Shown here: piece by piece, positions 21,281-32,790 of the stretch
How the letters are laid out: the number at the start of each line of letters is the position of its first letter
Numbering within the stretch: position 1 is the stretch's first letter
DNA from: Nectonema munidae
Taxonomy: Eukaryota > Nematomorpha > Nectonematoida > Nectonematidae
Reading direction: 5' to 3'
Assembly (NCBI GenBank): GCA_030549495.1
Contig: JAUIRK010000297.1
Location: forward strand, 124,001-188,000
DNA: 64,000 nucleotides
Translations under genes and position numbers: made by a program
The notes under the pieces: model-generated
Databases searched by the model: none
Seen by the model: only the letters and a program-made list of their open reading frames with translations
Told to the model about the DNA's origin: nothing

Positions 21281-22880
21281 ATAACACTTTATATATTTAA
21301 TTTTTTTAATAATCATGGCTATTTTTTAGAAAATGTCAATCAAAATTTTGATTGATCAAAAATATATCTAATAAAATATACCTTCAAATTTTACATAAAA
21401 TATATGTTTTTATACTAAATCGGTCATGCTGTTTTCATTTCTGGTTTTACATTTAGGATGTGAAAATACCTATAAGTCTTAACCAAATTTGCGGTTTACT
21501 TGTGAAAATTATCTCCAAAAACATTTCTTCAAATTTTACATAAAATATATGTGTTATACTAAATCGGCCATGCTGGTTTCATTTCTGGACTCATTTTTTA
21601 CATTTAGGATGTGAAAATACCTATAAGTGTTAATCAAATTTGCGGTTTACTTCTAAAAATGGTCTCCAAAAACATTATTCAAAATTTACAATGAAATATA
21701 TGTTTTTATCCCAAATCAACCATGCTGTTTTCATTTCTGAACTCATTTTACACATTTAGAGGTTTTAAAATATCTGTCAATGTCAATCAAATTTGCGGTT
21801 TACTTATAAAAGCGATCTTCAAAAATATTCTCTCAATTTTACATGAAATATATGTTTTATATCAAATCAATCATGCTCTTTTCATTTCTGAACTCATTTT
21901 TTACATTCAGAGGTTTTAAAATATCTGTCAATGTCAATCAAATTTGCGGTTTACTTCTAAAAGCGATCTTCAAAAATATTCTCTCCATTTTACATGAAAT
22001 ATATGTTTTATACCAAATCAATCATCCTCTTTTCATTTCTGAATTCATTTTTTACATTTAGGATTTGAAAATACCTATAAGTGTTAATCAAATTTGCGGT
22101 TTACTTCTAAAAATTGTCCCCAAAAACATTCATTCAAATTTTACAATTAAATATATGTTTTTATAGTAAATCAACTATGTTAGTTTCATTTATGGACTCA
22201 ATTTTTGCAGTTTGAATTTGAAAATACCTATAAGTATCAATCAAATTTGCGTTTAGTTCTAAAATTTGTTTTCAAAAATATTGATTCAAATTTTACGTGA
22301 AATATATGTTTTTATAGCAAATAGATCATGATGATTTCATTTCTGAACACAGTTTTCGCATTTAGAGGTTTTACTGCTAGTGTCAATCAAATTTGCGGTT
22401 TATGTCTGAAAACTATATCCCAAAATATTCTCTCTAATTTTACATAAAATATATGTTTTTATACCAATTCGATCATGATAATTTTTATTTCTGAAATCAT
22501 TTTTGCATTTAGAGGTTTTAAATGTCTGAAAGTGTCAATAAAATGTTCGATTTACGTCTAATGTCTAGAGAAATATTTTGGAAATTTAAATAAAATATCT
22601 GCTTTTATGCCAAATGGAAGATGCTGGTTTCATTTTTGGACTCAGGTTTGGCATTTATGTTTTTAAAATATCTGAAAGCTTCAATCAGATTTGCGGTTTA
22701 CTTCTAGATACTGTCTTCAAAAAATTAAAAAAAAAATAAAATATCTGTTTTATACCAAATCGACTATGCTTATTTTATTTCTGTACTGGATTTTGGATAA
22801 TACGATTAAAAAATATCTCGAAGTGGCTATTGAATTAGTAATGTATGCCTGAAAATAGGGTTCTGTAAAAAATTTCAAAA
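21281..22880 (+). repeat. tandem satellite array, unit about 144-153 bp, about 10 copies
   Basis: A conserved anchor, CATGCTGTTTTCATTTCTG and variants, recurs at 21,425; 21,569; 21,721; 21,872; 22,023; 22,176; 22,327; 22,474; 22,620 and 22,765. Each unit also carries GTCAATCAAATTTGCGGTTT and TTTTACATGAAATATATG. Spacing is 144-153 bp, near nucleosome length. The central units are most alike and both ends are degenerate, the usual picture for an array homogenised by unequal crossing over. Confidence 0.9.
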
Positions 22881-23241
22881 AATCGCTGTATATTAGGTAT
22901 ATAGTAAAAATATACTTTTTTTTTGTATATTTGGGCTTATAATACTTTCTACAATCATCTTGAGTATGAAATATTTATTTAAAAAAAACAAACGTATTAT
23001 AAAATCTTTTGAAAATTTGTATGAGAAAAGGAACCAAGTTGAAAACAAATTGAAAAAAAATCGTGCAGTTACCCTTAAGTGTACACAAAATTTCCATTCA
23101 AAAAAGTATGTGTAACAAAATGTTACAACATATCTATGAAGCATTGAAAATAATCAGATTTTTTTTGAGTAAAATAAGCATCCACTTTTGGAATGGCATA
23201 TTACGAACACGACTTTTTTGGAAATGGTTGCATTGAATACT
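22881..23241. other. spacer, nothing recognised
   Basis: AT-rich DNA after the satellite; no motif seen. Confidence 0.2.
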
Positions 23242-23580
23242 TTATTCCATTTGTTTCCAGACTCCTCTTTGTTTCCACATTTTTATTTTCCTCTTTTTCT
23301 GATTCTTACCTTCTTCATCAAGGCTACTATCATTACTACAGTTTTCAAAGTTAATAATATAATCACCATCATTATCATCATCCTCTTCATCATCAACACC
23401 GCCAGAATCATCTATATCATAATCAACATCATCATCACTATCAACATCTTGTTGATAAAAGTTTTCAATGCTTTGTTTTTCACCAATTTCATGACTTTCT
23501 TCATCATCAAACACTAAATTATCACAAATTTCTTCATCACTTTTAACAAATTCATTGGAGAATTCATCAAATATATTTAA
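23242..23580 (-). CDS. acidic Asp/Glu-rich open frame, unidentified
   Basis: A minus-strand frame stays open from about 23,580 to a TAA at 23,242. It begins NIFDEFSNEFVKSDEEICDN and continues with long Asp-rich runs (DVDSDDDVDYDIDDSGGVDD), then a basic end (KKRKIKMWKQRGVWKQME). Asp-rich runs come from GAT/GAC trinucleotide repeats. It could be a simple-sequence frame, a transposase N-terminus (piggyBac proteins often start acidic) or an exon. The internal ATG at 23,514 is the only clear start. Confidence 0.3.
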   Translation of the reverse strand, partial: LNIFDEFSNEFVKSDEEICDNLVFDDEESHEIGEKQSIENFYQQDVDSDDDVDYDIDDSGGVDDEEDDDNDGDYIINFENCSNDSSLDEEGKNQKKRKIKMWKQRGVWKQME

Positions 23581-24349
23581 AATTTTGTGTTTTTAGGAAA
23601 CTTTTTCAACAAAAATTTTTAATATAAACAAGATTAATGATGTGTCTGAAAAAACAGTTAAATTAAAACATATCAAGTATAACATGAAATATATTTACAG
23701 CTACAAGATAAAAAGTAATTGTAACAACGTGTTAAAATATTTCCTTTGAATATGAGCAAGTTTTTATTAAATTCAGTAATTTTGTTCAAAATATAGATGT
23801 TTTTATCCTCCTAAAATATAATTTGGTGTAACAAAAATTTTTTTTGAAAAAAACTGAAAAAAATATTGAATGTAGTGAAATGTTACAGGTATACCTTTGA
23901 GGGTAATAAAAAAAATCAATTTTCAATTTTTTTGTTCCATCTATATTGTATACAAGTGAAGAATATTCTTTCGCTGTTGGATACATTATGATAGGGTTAA
24001 TGATGTCACAATTGGTAATTAAGCACAGGATAAAACCTTATGCCTTCCGCTGATAAATACGTTTAATTAAAGCATTGTTGCTAATGAAAAAGATTAACAG
24101 TAAATAAGTAAACAGTATAAATTTATTTAACATTCATTGAAAATTTTTTAAGATTTGTAATGGAAGTTGTAACATATTCAGTTGTCACTTTTTGGCCCTT
24201 TTTACTCCACTGTTTGGTTATTTATCGTTTCATTTTAATAATTTTTTTTGACGACAAAGAGGAAATTTATCAGTGACAAACATTTATAAAATCAAATACC
24301 AAGAAATCGAACTTTAATTTCAATTTTTTGCAAAGAGTTTATAAATAAC
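23581..24349. other. spacer downstream of the collagen gene
   Basis: AT-rich; no coding match. The collagen 3' UTR probably ends near 24,330. Confidence 0.25.
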
Positions 24350-24355
24350 TTTATT
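24350..24355 (-). terminator. poly(A) signal of the collagen-like gene
   Basis: On the minus strand AATAAA begins 10 bases after the TGA stop of the terminal exon. The closeness is unusual but workable, and it supports the exon being real. Confidence 0.55.
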
Positions 24356-24365
24356 AAAGATGTCT

Positions 24366-24619
24366 TCAGTAAGAACACACAACACACGGCAAATGAAATA
24401 TTTGGTTTGTTTTCGCATATTTATTGTCATTACACAAAAAGTTTTTGCTCCATCGCGTACAACTCACGGTAACGCGAGCTAAAATTGATGTCTTTACGTT
24501 CAAATCTTCTCCTATTAAATCTTCTTCGCTCTTTCTAGGCGAAGCATTGCGGAAGTCTTCGTAGTCAACGCAGATATAGGACGTTCTTTGAAACTCATTA
24601 GGTGGTGCCATTAAGAAAC
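24366..24619 (-). CDS. collagen-like gene, terminal exon: second half of Cys-rich C-terminal domain
   Basis: An acceptor (ATACACAG) lies just above 24,619. The exon completes a split Gly codon (G|GT) left by the exon at 41,383-41,629 and continues FLMAPPNEFQRTSYICVDYE to a TGA at 24,366-24,368. The join ...LYTG-FLMAPPNEFQRTSYICVD has the form of the C-terminal domain of many short invertebrate collagens (x-Y-V-R-W-G-x-x-x-C-x-x-x-x-x-L-Y-x-G-x-x … Y-I-C-V-D … C-x-V-C). It contributes five cysteines, including the final LPCVVCSY. Joining it across a 16.8-kb intron rests on phase, domain logic and the poly(A) signal, not on a transcript. Confidence 0.7.
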
Positions 24620-24629
24620 CTGTGTATTC

Positions 24630-25480
24630 TTTCGTCCATAATGAAGGACAGCTTAAATAAAGTGTACATATACCTTATAAACGATTTTTGTCTCATAGGT
24701 GGCCTTACCAGACCCCTGATAAAAATAATAAATGCCGAAATTCAATTCACCTCTTATGTAAAAATTCAAAGTAGGAACAAAATATTTTTTATCAATATTC
24801 GATAATTTTCCGTTTTTTTGACAAATCCTTTATACACACTGCCTCCATTAAAGCAAATTGTATGAAGTCGCAATTTTCAAAAGTTGTCCCTTCAGTAGAT
24901 AGTATAAATGAAAGCGAAGCTTTCAAAATCTTAATTTATTATTTTTATAAACTTGAAGTCCTATTGTATCCCCACTTTTATCTACAGGTTTCAAAGGTTA
25001 TTTTATAAAATAATAATCTATAAAGCAAAATATAATTAAAAAAAATTTTCAAACTCATTTATTTTAGGATAGGTTCGCTAAAACGTCATACCCCTTCGAA
25101 AGAACGAGCAGTTGAAAAAACTCCACTACAAATGACGTCACCGACTTCCTTATTTACCTACAAATGACGTCATAGACTTCCTTATTAGGATTTCCTTATA
25201 AAAGTGTACAAAAGCTTTACAAAAAGCTATAGAGAGATTTAATTCATTCATCACATCTTTTTATTGATCAAATGCTTCTTCTCTTCACATACATGATGAT
25301 GTATGCAAACATTCATGACTCAATGATATGTTTGATTGAGCATTTACTGTATATCATATGTACTTCATAAATATCAATAACATCCATCCATAATCATATG
25401 CTAATTTGAAAATACTGTTTCAAAAAGTAATTACGTCGGTGATAGCTTTTTTTTACCTTTCAATCTTTTTACTTACTCTG
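24630..25480. other. start of the 16.8-kb last collagen intron
   Basis: Mostly unremarkable, with the CRE/TATA cluster at 25,129-25,205. No exon-like collagen sequence seen. Confidence 0.3.
25129..25205 (+). promoter_or_regulatory. two CRE palindromes in a 32-bp tandem repeat followed by a TATA box
   Basis: TGACGTCA occurs at 25,133-25,140 and 25,165-25,172 inside a tandemly repeated unit (ACAAATGACGTCA…GACTTCCTTATT). TATAAAAG follows at about 25,197-25,204. CREB/ATF factors bind TGACGTCA. The arrangement looks like a compact plus-strand promoter and lies upstream of a piggyBac remnant, so it may be that element's promoter. Function is inferred. Confidence 0.4.
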
Positions 25481-25761
25481 TTTTATAACAACGAGCGATT
25501 TTGAAGACCGTTATTCGTGTACTTCTGAGTCCCATACTGAAAGTTCTACGTTAGATTCTTCAAGCTCTCTTGAAAATTATGACTCTCTGACCGCCCCTGA
25601 TGATGCCTTTTATTCCTAGACCCCACCAACTGAAGCAAATCAAGGCAAAACCACTTGCAAGAAACCTACAGTCAGATCCATTTGGTCAAAAAAACGGGGC
25701 TGAATCTTTGAGAGATTGATTTGACATTTTAAATATTTATGACTGAAATCTTGATTCAATC

Positions 25762-25803
25762 AGAGGTCTGGCAAGACCTACGGGTAGATAACTTGCCAGA
25801 CCT
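25762..25803. repeat. palindromic hairpin, 12-bp perfect stem
   Basis: AGGTCTGGCAAG and CTTGCCAGACCT are exact reverse complements around a 16-base loop. It is stable for this AT-rich context. It lies inside the piggyBac remnant's interrupted region and could be the two fused ends of an inserted element. Confidence 0.7.
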
Positions 25804-26537
25804 TATTATATATTTAAAGAAATTGCAGTTTTATTTCATAAAAACTATATTATTGAATTGTTGATGTAATATATAATAATAATAATACTAATACGATTTT
25901 TTGAAAATTTTTATTTGTTTGATTTGCAGAAAGAATTAAACTGTTTTTCAATAATTCTTTTTCATGATATATATATCATTAGAAAGCTTATTGTTTGCTA
26001 CATACTCTAGAATAATTTATTTTTGCAAAAGTTTTAAAAAATTTTAATAAATGGACTTTACTTCGAAAAATTTGGCCTAAATTTTTGTAAAAAAAGGGAC
26101 CTTTTGAAATATGCATAATGTGAAGATTTAAAGAAAAATTTTGAATGAAAATGGTATCATTGGAAAGGTATACTCTTTGTGGTTAACATAGGCTAGGTTA
26201 TACAAATAAATATATTTTTATTTTTCCAAAATCTGCTTTTATGTGAGGTCAGTCAACTTTTATCTAGTTTCAAAAAATACCAATAATAAATAACGTGATG
26301 AGTTTATATACTATTTTTTCAATATTTTATATTCACAAAGGTAGAATATGGTTTTTTACATTTTAAAATGTCAAAGTTAAAGAAAACTGTCGAAAATAAA
26401 TATATTTTTTACTTTTTATGTGTCAGTTATATAGGTCAGTATAATGTTTTTCTAATAAATTTTAAATTATTTTTGAAGTGAAAAATGTCGATCGAATGTA
26501 CAAGTTTTGAAGGTATACTCTTTGTGGGTAAAATAGG

Positions 26538-26597
26538 CTAGGTGAGATGAATCATCGTAGTATACAGGTTGGAGATGAATCATTGTAGTATACAGGA
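26538..26597 (+). repeat. two tandem copies of a 28-bp unit
   Basis: GATGAATCATCGTAGTATAC with AGGTTGGA is followed by GATGAATCATTGTAGTATAC with AGG: one mismatch over the shared core. A separate 35-bp direct repeat (AAGGTATACTCTTTGTGG…ATAGGCTAGGT) links 26,175 and 26,508. Confidence 0.75.
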
Positions 26598-27570
26598 ATG
26601 AAAATTATACGTAAGTATTTCTATTTGTAGATGAGCTACCAAAATTTTTGTTTAGATGTAAGAGTCCTTGGTCAATCGATAAACCAATCTATTGGCATAA
26701 AGTATTTGTTTTCAGATATTGTAGCGAATATTGTGGGTTTTATTTTTTGAAGGCCTCAATTTCTAGAGACTTGTTCTACCTCATACATATTTTAATTGGA
26801 TTTGATGATAGAAATCAAAGAGAAGTGAAGATAAAATTTCTTCCATTCGATATTTACATGGCCATCTTTATCGCATTTTTTCATTTTCCAACAGATTATG
26901 TAGATCAGACGAGCATTTGGTAAAGTTCCAAAGGGGCTCCGCAATAAAAATTTATGATCCCTCTAAACTCGGTCGAAACGGAATTAAACTTTACCGCAGT
27001 AATGATGCTAGAAATGTGTACATCTTAAAGCCTAAAGTATATGTTTCCTGTTTAGAGAAAAGAGCTTATTTCAATGGGGAAAGTATAGTAAAGCGTTTGG
27101 TGAGAGACTCAAACATTCCAAAGGATTGTGGAATTGTAACAGACCGTTTCTTCACATCACATAATTTATGTGTTTGGGCCACTAATCTTGATTTCACACT
27201 CTTCGGTACAGTGAGATCCAATAGAAGATTTTTATGCCTTTGATAATACGACATGAACATTTGAGAGAATTAAAACTTGCTGAATGTTAAAGTGGATTTT
27301 TATTTACTACACACACATCTCCAACCGCGTGCATACCTCGTAAACACGCTAACAAAAATTGCAAGGTTGTGTATATTTTGTCCAGCCAGCATATGGGAGA
27401 AATTCAAACAGAAGTCATAAAGAGTGTTCCAGAAACAATATTAACTTATAACGGCTTCAAAAGTGGAGAGATATGGCCAAAAAAATGTTGAGAGCTTACA
27501 CATGTTATAAGTCGAGTACAAAATAAACATATGCACTTTTCGCCAACTATTTTAGACGTATGTCACAATA

Positions 27571-29394
27571 GTTGGATTATATTGAAATGTAATTCCCCTA
27601 ACTAAATTTTTAAGTTGTCTCAAAATTTAAATGTTGTCTTTTAGTAGGCTAACATATTTTTTATTTGATCAAAAAATTTCTAAATTTAAAAGTGGCGTAT
27701 AAAGCCTTGATGATACGTACTTCAAGGGCAGTAGTGTACCTTTTATCTAGGCAGCATTAAAAAGAAATAAAAATAGAAGGGCTATATAGTATAACAAAAA
27801 GAATCAGTGTTTATAAGGGTTCTAAAAGCGGGTTGGTTCGATATAGCAAATAAAATCCTTAGATCTTACCCTTGTTATAACCCAATAGAAGAAGTTTATG
27901 CCTAAAGCTATCAGAAACTTCTATGAGACTTAGATTTGAGAATAACCTAGTACCTAAACATATTGTGAATATTTTATCTTTTTATGGGTATGCAAATTTC
28001 TCAATGAATGAAAAGCCACAGTCTACTTCTAGAATCTAGAGGTAGTTGTTCTTTACCTCTATACATACAAGCCTAAAAAAAGAGAAACGAAGAATGCCAA
28101 AGATGTCACAGATTTATTCGTAAATTACATTCGCATATACGCTGTTCTAATTGCAAATAAATATTTACTGTCAAATTCATGCTTCAATAGTTTATAAATC
28201 ATAATACTAATATTACACATATGCTTTTTTTCATTACATTCATAGTCTTTGCCAATAGACGGATATTTTTTCAAGTTAAAAATCTACAAATTGCAATGTA
28301 TTTTTTTGTTCAAAAAAACTAAAAAAAATGAAAAAACTCCCAATTTATTTTTCAATTTTAAATTTTAAGATTTTTCATTTCTATTTACATCGAAGAAAAA
28401 GGATTTTATTTTTATGACTATATAAATTTTTCATTTTTTCTTAGACTGAGAATGAAACACAAAATTTTTATTTTATACTTAGATGGCGTTAACATGATTC
28501 AAATTTTTTCTATAAATTATTTTTTAAGAATGTTTTGGGGTTATCAATTATGGCAATTATTTATTACATATCGATAAAAAGTTGATATTTGGAAAGATTT
28601 TTGAAAAATTAAAAAAATAAATAATTTTTCATTTTTTTTGTATTTGACTTTTTTGTTCTGTAAATACAGCCAATAATAATTTTTTGAACAAAAATTACAT
28701 AGTATTTTTTGTCTAGGTTACCTATATTTTATTTTCTGAAATACTAAGAACATATGTACAAGTGAAGTAAAGAGCCATGATCCGTACTGCGAGGGTGAAT
28801 ATAAGATGAATGGATAGTTTGTCTGCTGTTGTTAAATAACTAAAAATTTAGAAAGATCAGTTCTACAAATTTTTCAGAAAGGTGCACTTTTTTTCACACA
28901 ATTTTATTGCAAATTAAAAAAATGTCATTTTAGCTCTTAATGTGTAAAACAAAGTAAATCATTTGCCAATATTTAACAACCTCACCGATATATATATTCT
29001 AATATTTCTTCTATTTAAGATGGAAGAGAAGTACTCAAAGCTCTCAAATTTTTTTGAACAGTTTTAACGTTTCTTATTCTGAATGAAGTTTACACACTCT
29101 TTTTGTTTTCCTATATTTGTATATTTCATCTTTTTTATTGAATAATAATACAGCTATAAAGATTTTTAAGGAATACAGAATGAAATTTTCTCTCGTTCTC
29201 ACTATTTGTTTAAAATCATAATTCATCTCTATATTTAAAAGCTTTACACAGAAGATTACTCTTTGAAACTCAAGTCATTTCGAAAGCGTGTTTGAATTTT
29301 CATTGTAAGTAAATTGAGTGTCTAGATAGATTATCATGTCTAGATAGATTGTTATCTTTCTATCTAAAAACTATTTTAAATTCTATGAACTTGA
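27571..29394. other. AT-rich intron DNA, nothing recognised
   Basis: Long T- and A-rich tracts without coding matches. A short tandem TCTAGATAGATT occurs near 29,322-29,352. Confidence 0.25.
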
Positions 29395-29537
29395 TTAACC
29401 GGTTATCGACCACAGTCGACATATGTCGACTTTACAAAAATAAAATCGTCTGCTTTTATTAATGCTTTTTAATACAAATCTTCTGCTTTACATTAGATAT
29501 CGTCTGATTATTATTATTGTGGTCGTTAACGGGTTAA
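29395..29537. mobile_element. piggyBac-type MITE, 143 bp, TTAA-flanked
   Basis: Starts TTAACCGGTTATCGACCACA and ends with the reverse complement of TTAACCCGTTAACGACCACA, so TTAA duplications and inverted ends are both present. A second, oppositely oriented copy lies at 61,314-61,437 and shares the interior (TCAGACGATATCTAATGTAA…AGCAGAAGATTTGTATTA). TTAA duplication is the piggyBac hallmark. It codes for nothing and would have depended on a transposase from elsewhere. Confidence 0.85.
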
Positions 29538-29949
29538 GTACTGGGAAAATGGATTTGTTTAATGAATGATTTCTTCTTATTTCATTTATCTTCTTTATAA
29601 TGAGTATTATTTTCAAATTCATAAATATATTTATTATGAATAAGCTTTATTACATACAAAATAACAGTATAACTTACGAATTACGTTATTTTTGAGAGGT
29701 AAACTGAAAGTGTATCTTTGCTGTGATTGAGGCATGATTAGAAGTGTTGGCAGAGTTGTATGGTATACATTAGTATGAGTGATGCCAATTATATTGTGCA
29801 TAGGTTACATTCTATCTGTGAAATTGAAATTTCCCATTTCATGCACGAAACTAACATTTTCTTTACAACTAGTTGTTAAATAGGAAGAAAAACAATTTTG
29901 GTTTATTTATTAGGGTTTACCACAATTATAATTATCTTATATAATAATA

Positions 29950-31760
29950 GGCTAGCGCGTGTCTGTTTGTCGCTGGAAGCATTTTTGCACTCTCTACCCC
30001 TCAAGGAGGATGCCTCTCCGACATTCTCTGGTTTATCTTGATAAACCCTCTTCTCGACATCCTCGACTCAAACGCACACTTCTCACAATGCTTTTCATAC
30101 GACCTGCTATTTTCCTTTTCCTCGAACACAGAACCCGAAAATATTCAGCGCATCTCCTCCCTTTTCAACGCCTTAAAATTCACCACTAATTCACTCAAAA
30201 TCACCTTTAACACATCCAAAACCACACTAATGCATTTTACGCGCAAACATTCTCCGCATCTACCCCTACGCATCAACAACACAACTCTGATACAACCCCC
30301 AAGAACCACTAAATACTTGGGTCTCACCTTTCAAACCAATTTGAAATGGTCTACACACTTCAAAAACATTTACAAAAAACTCACCAGGACCCTATTTCAA
30401 TTAAGAGCAGCGATTTCATACAAATGGGGCCTCAGCATTCACCACTCTCTTTTTATTTACAAATCACTCATACTTCCATCACTTCAATATGGCATTCTAT
30501 CTTGGGGGTCATCACTCGATCATCCCACAACCCTGACTTTTCTTTTCAAAATTCATGTTAAAATGCCCACCCCTTCTCATTCATTTGAAAAGCACACTCA
30601 TCAAACGTTACGTCAAGATATACAAATCCTTACTACCTTCCTCTTCAGGCTCCATGCTCCACCTACCCTCCAACGCCATACACCCATACACAATCCTTCT
30701 CCATACAGCACTCCCACACCTGCAACAATACCTCGTACACCAAAAAGTTCATCCAGCCACACTAACACACCCATCGTTATCTCTTCCATACAACATCACA
30801 ATTTATCCCAATAAGGACACCGCAATTACCCACATAAAAGAGATCAGACAACTCTCAAACCTCTCTACACTCAGTATTTTCACACACGCGGCCAAATCAA
30901 TAAACAGATGCGCTTTCGCATACGCTTTCCACGCAGGCGACTCTCTAATCCCCTTCTATTCCTCAAATTCTCCATTAAACCACTTGACCACGACATATGA
31001 TGCTGAATGCACAGCCTTAATCGCCTCCTGCTACCACATTACCCATACCATTCACCTGTTCAAATCACCCACATTCATTTCTACACAGACTCACAGAAAA
31101 TCACACGTGACCTACATCTTCACAGAAACATTTCTTTCCACACCTCAATCCTATTCTCAAAACTGCATTTTCTCTCCTCTCTTTTCACCATTTCTATTCT
31201 CTGCTGCCCTGCTCATTCCAACATACAAGAAAACATACGCGTAGACTTGCTCGCTAAACAAGCCCTTTCCAAAGCACACACATCACACCTAACTTCCATA
31301 AACGCCGACGTTCTCACTCAAAACCTCACTTTACACACCTTAATCAATGGCAACAAATTATCACCAAGTCCTCCAACACCGCGCTCTCAGATATACCGGA
31401 TATAAAAGCAATACACCAATCCTGGGCCATCAACAAATTCACCCCATCGCGATCCATAATAAGATGGTTTTCAGGTCACTGTCCCTGTAAATCATATCTA
31501 TTCACATCAAACTCACCGACAATCAAACCTGCCGTTTCTGCAACGACCCTTTAGAAACACCTTATCATCTATTATTCATATGCCCTTTTTTCATCTCCTA
31601 TCGACATACAATGATAAACTCGTGCATCAGAACTCTAGGCCATTTTCCAACCAACTCCAGCCAAATCCTCTTCCACCCCAATTTATTAAACGCACCATCG
31701 TCTTCGATTAAAACCATCGAACACATCCTACTAACGCATCCTCATTAAGCACACTTAGTT
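29950..31760 (+). mobile_element. 5'-truncated LINE fragment (I/Jockey group, with RNase H and zinc knuckle)
   Basis: The segment opens inside the reverse transcriptase. 30,000-30,130 reads KGGCLSDILWFILINPLLDI and then CFSYDLLF where the catalytic F-A-D-D-L is expected. 30,270-30,520 carries TTKYLGLTFQTNLKWSTHFK and LILPSLQYGILSWGSSLD, the RT thumb. 30,870-31,300 is an RNase H-like domain (IFTHAAKSINRCAFAYAF, TYDAECTALIASC, FYTDSQK), and a C-terminal CCHC-like block follows (FCNDPLETPYHLLFICPFF, about 31,535-31,590). Frames shift several times. Composition is striking: C far exceeds G on this strand and GC is well above the flanks. Lacking the active-site Asp pair and its 5' half, it is dead. 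Confidence 0.8.
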
Positions 31761-32567
31761 TCTTTTACTTACATTTTAGAAATCTCTAACTTTATTTACC
31801 CTTGTCAAGCTTAAACCGTCTTCAAGCTTTCAACAACGCTCTCGAACCATCTTCAACTAATCTCACTTTGACTGCATGTAACTCGCCTTCATATATTAAT
31901 CATTAAAATCTCATTTCATCACCCTGTTTTACGATATCACTTCATTTAAAGGCCTGCGTGTGTGTACCTGTCTACACATTACTAAAAAATAATATCTCCC
32001 TATTTTGGAATATCACCGAATTAAAAGAGTATGTGAGATAAAAATAATACTGGTCTTCCTGTGGTCAACTTTGCCAAGGTTTCGGAAAGATTATTTAAAT
32101 AGTTTTTTATAGAAAATTTTTACAAAATTTTTTATCCTCGCTAAACTAAATAAAAAGAAAAAAAGTTAAAGAAAGAAATGCATACAGAGAGGATCGCAGA
32201 TATATTTTTGCACATCATTGCTTCCCATTTCATGAAACAAAAAATGGTTCATTTGACCATTTCATGAAATGAGTGCTTTCACAGTTGGGGTATAAGTATT
32301 TGTTTACAAAAAAATTTCGAAACGTAACGTACCGAATGCCATCACTAGTTGCCAATCATACTGGTTTAAATGGGGATTAGCATTTTTAGCTCTACAATTG
32401 GCAATCATATCAGATTCTCATTTTTACCACGACCTATATTTGCATTAAATTGTAGTCTAAAGTGGACGTATATTGTACTTTTTACAACGAAATCAAAGCA
32501 AGGTCTTTCTCATTAGCGAGTGAGAAGCAAGTATGAAAGAATTGTAAATCAAGTTTATCATAAGAAA
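31761..32567. other. LINE 3' flank and intron DNA
   Basis: The C-rich LINE composition fades by about 31,990. No other feature seen. Confidence 0.25.
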
Positions 32568-32790
32568 TTACTTTAGTGTACCTGCAAGCATTAAATGAGT
32601 ATTTCGTTTCGCAAGATGACAAACTGCACAAAGAACTTTTGACTTTTCGCTTCTGCTGCTTCTACCTCCCTTCCGCTCTTCCATTGGATAAAGCTTTTTG
32701 AAGAAAATTTCGTTCTGGTATTGATTATTTTTGCTTTCACCAGATCTTGGCCTCTTTTCCAAAGTGAAGACTGTAAAAATGGAAGCTTTT
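32568..32790 (-). CDS. possible exon of an unidentified gene inside the collagen intron
   Basis: A minus-strand frame begins after an acceptor-like TTTTTACAG and reads LEKRPRSGESKNNQYQNEIF, then KVLCAVCHLAKRNTHLMLAG. There a CAG|GTACAC donor-like site occurs, with a stop five codons later. Its base composition stands out from the intron. C-A-V-C-H is suggestive of metal binding, but no family was recognised. Confidence 0.22.

Larger units (their letters stand above)
25490..27570 (+). pseudogene. piggyBac transposase remnant
   Basis: Plus strand. 25,497-25,620 gives an acidic Ser-rich N-terminus, SDFEDRYSCTSESHTESSTL then SLENYDSLTAPDDA. After about 1 kb of unrelated AT-rich DNA, 26,917-27,243 reads YDPSKLGRNGIKLYR, then VKRLVRDSNIPKDCGIVTDR and FFTSHNL, the second catalytic Asp block, then FTLFGTVRSNRR. 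Farther on, frames at 27,290-27,560 give YYTHISNRVHTS and, in another frame, TLTYNGFKSGEIWPKKML then AYTCYKSSTKQTYALFANYF, where the G-x-D third Asp block is replaced. The element is broken by several stops and shifts and by intervening sequence. Confidence 0.65.

Noticed and set aside
23188-23517. Plus-strand 109-codon hydrophobic frame (Ile/Thr-rich)
   Set aside because: Antisense of the GAT/GAC-repeat acidic frame; composition only.
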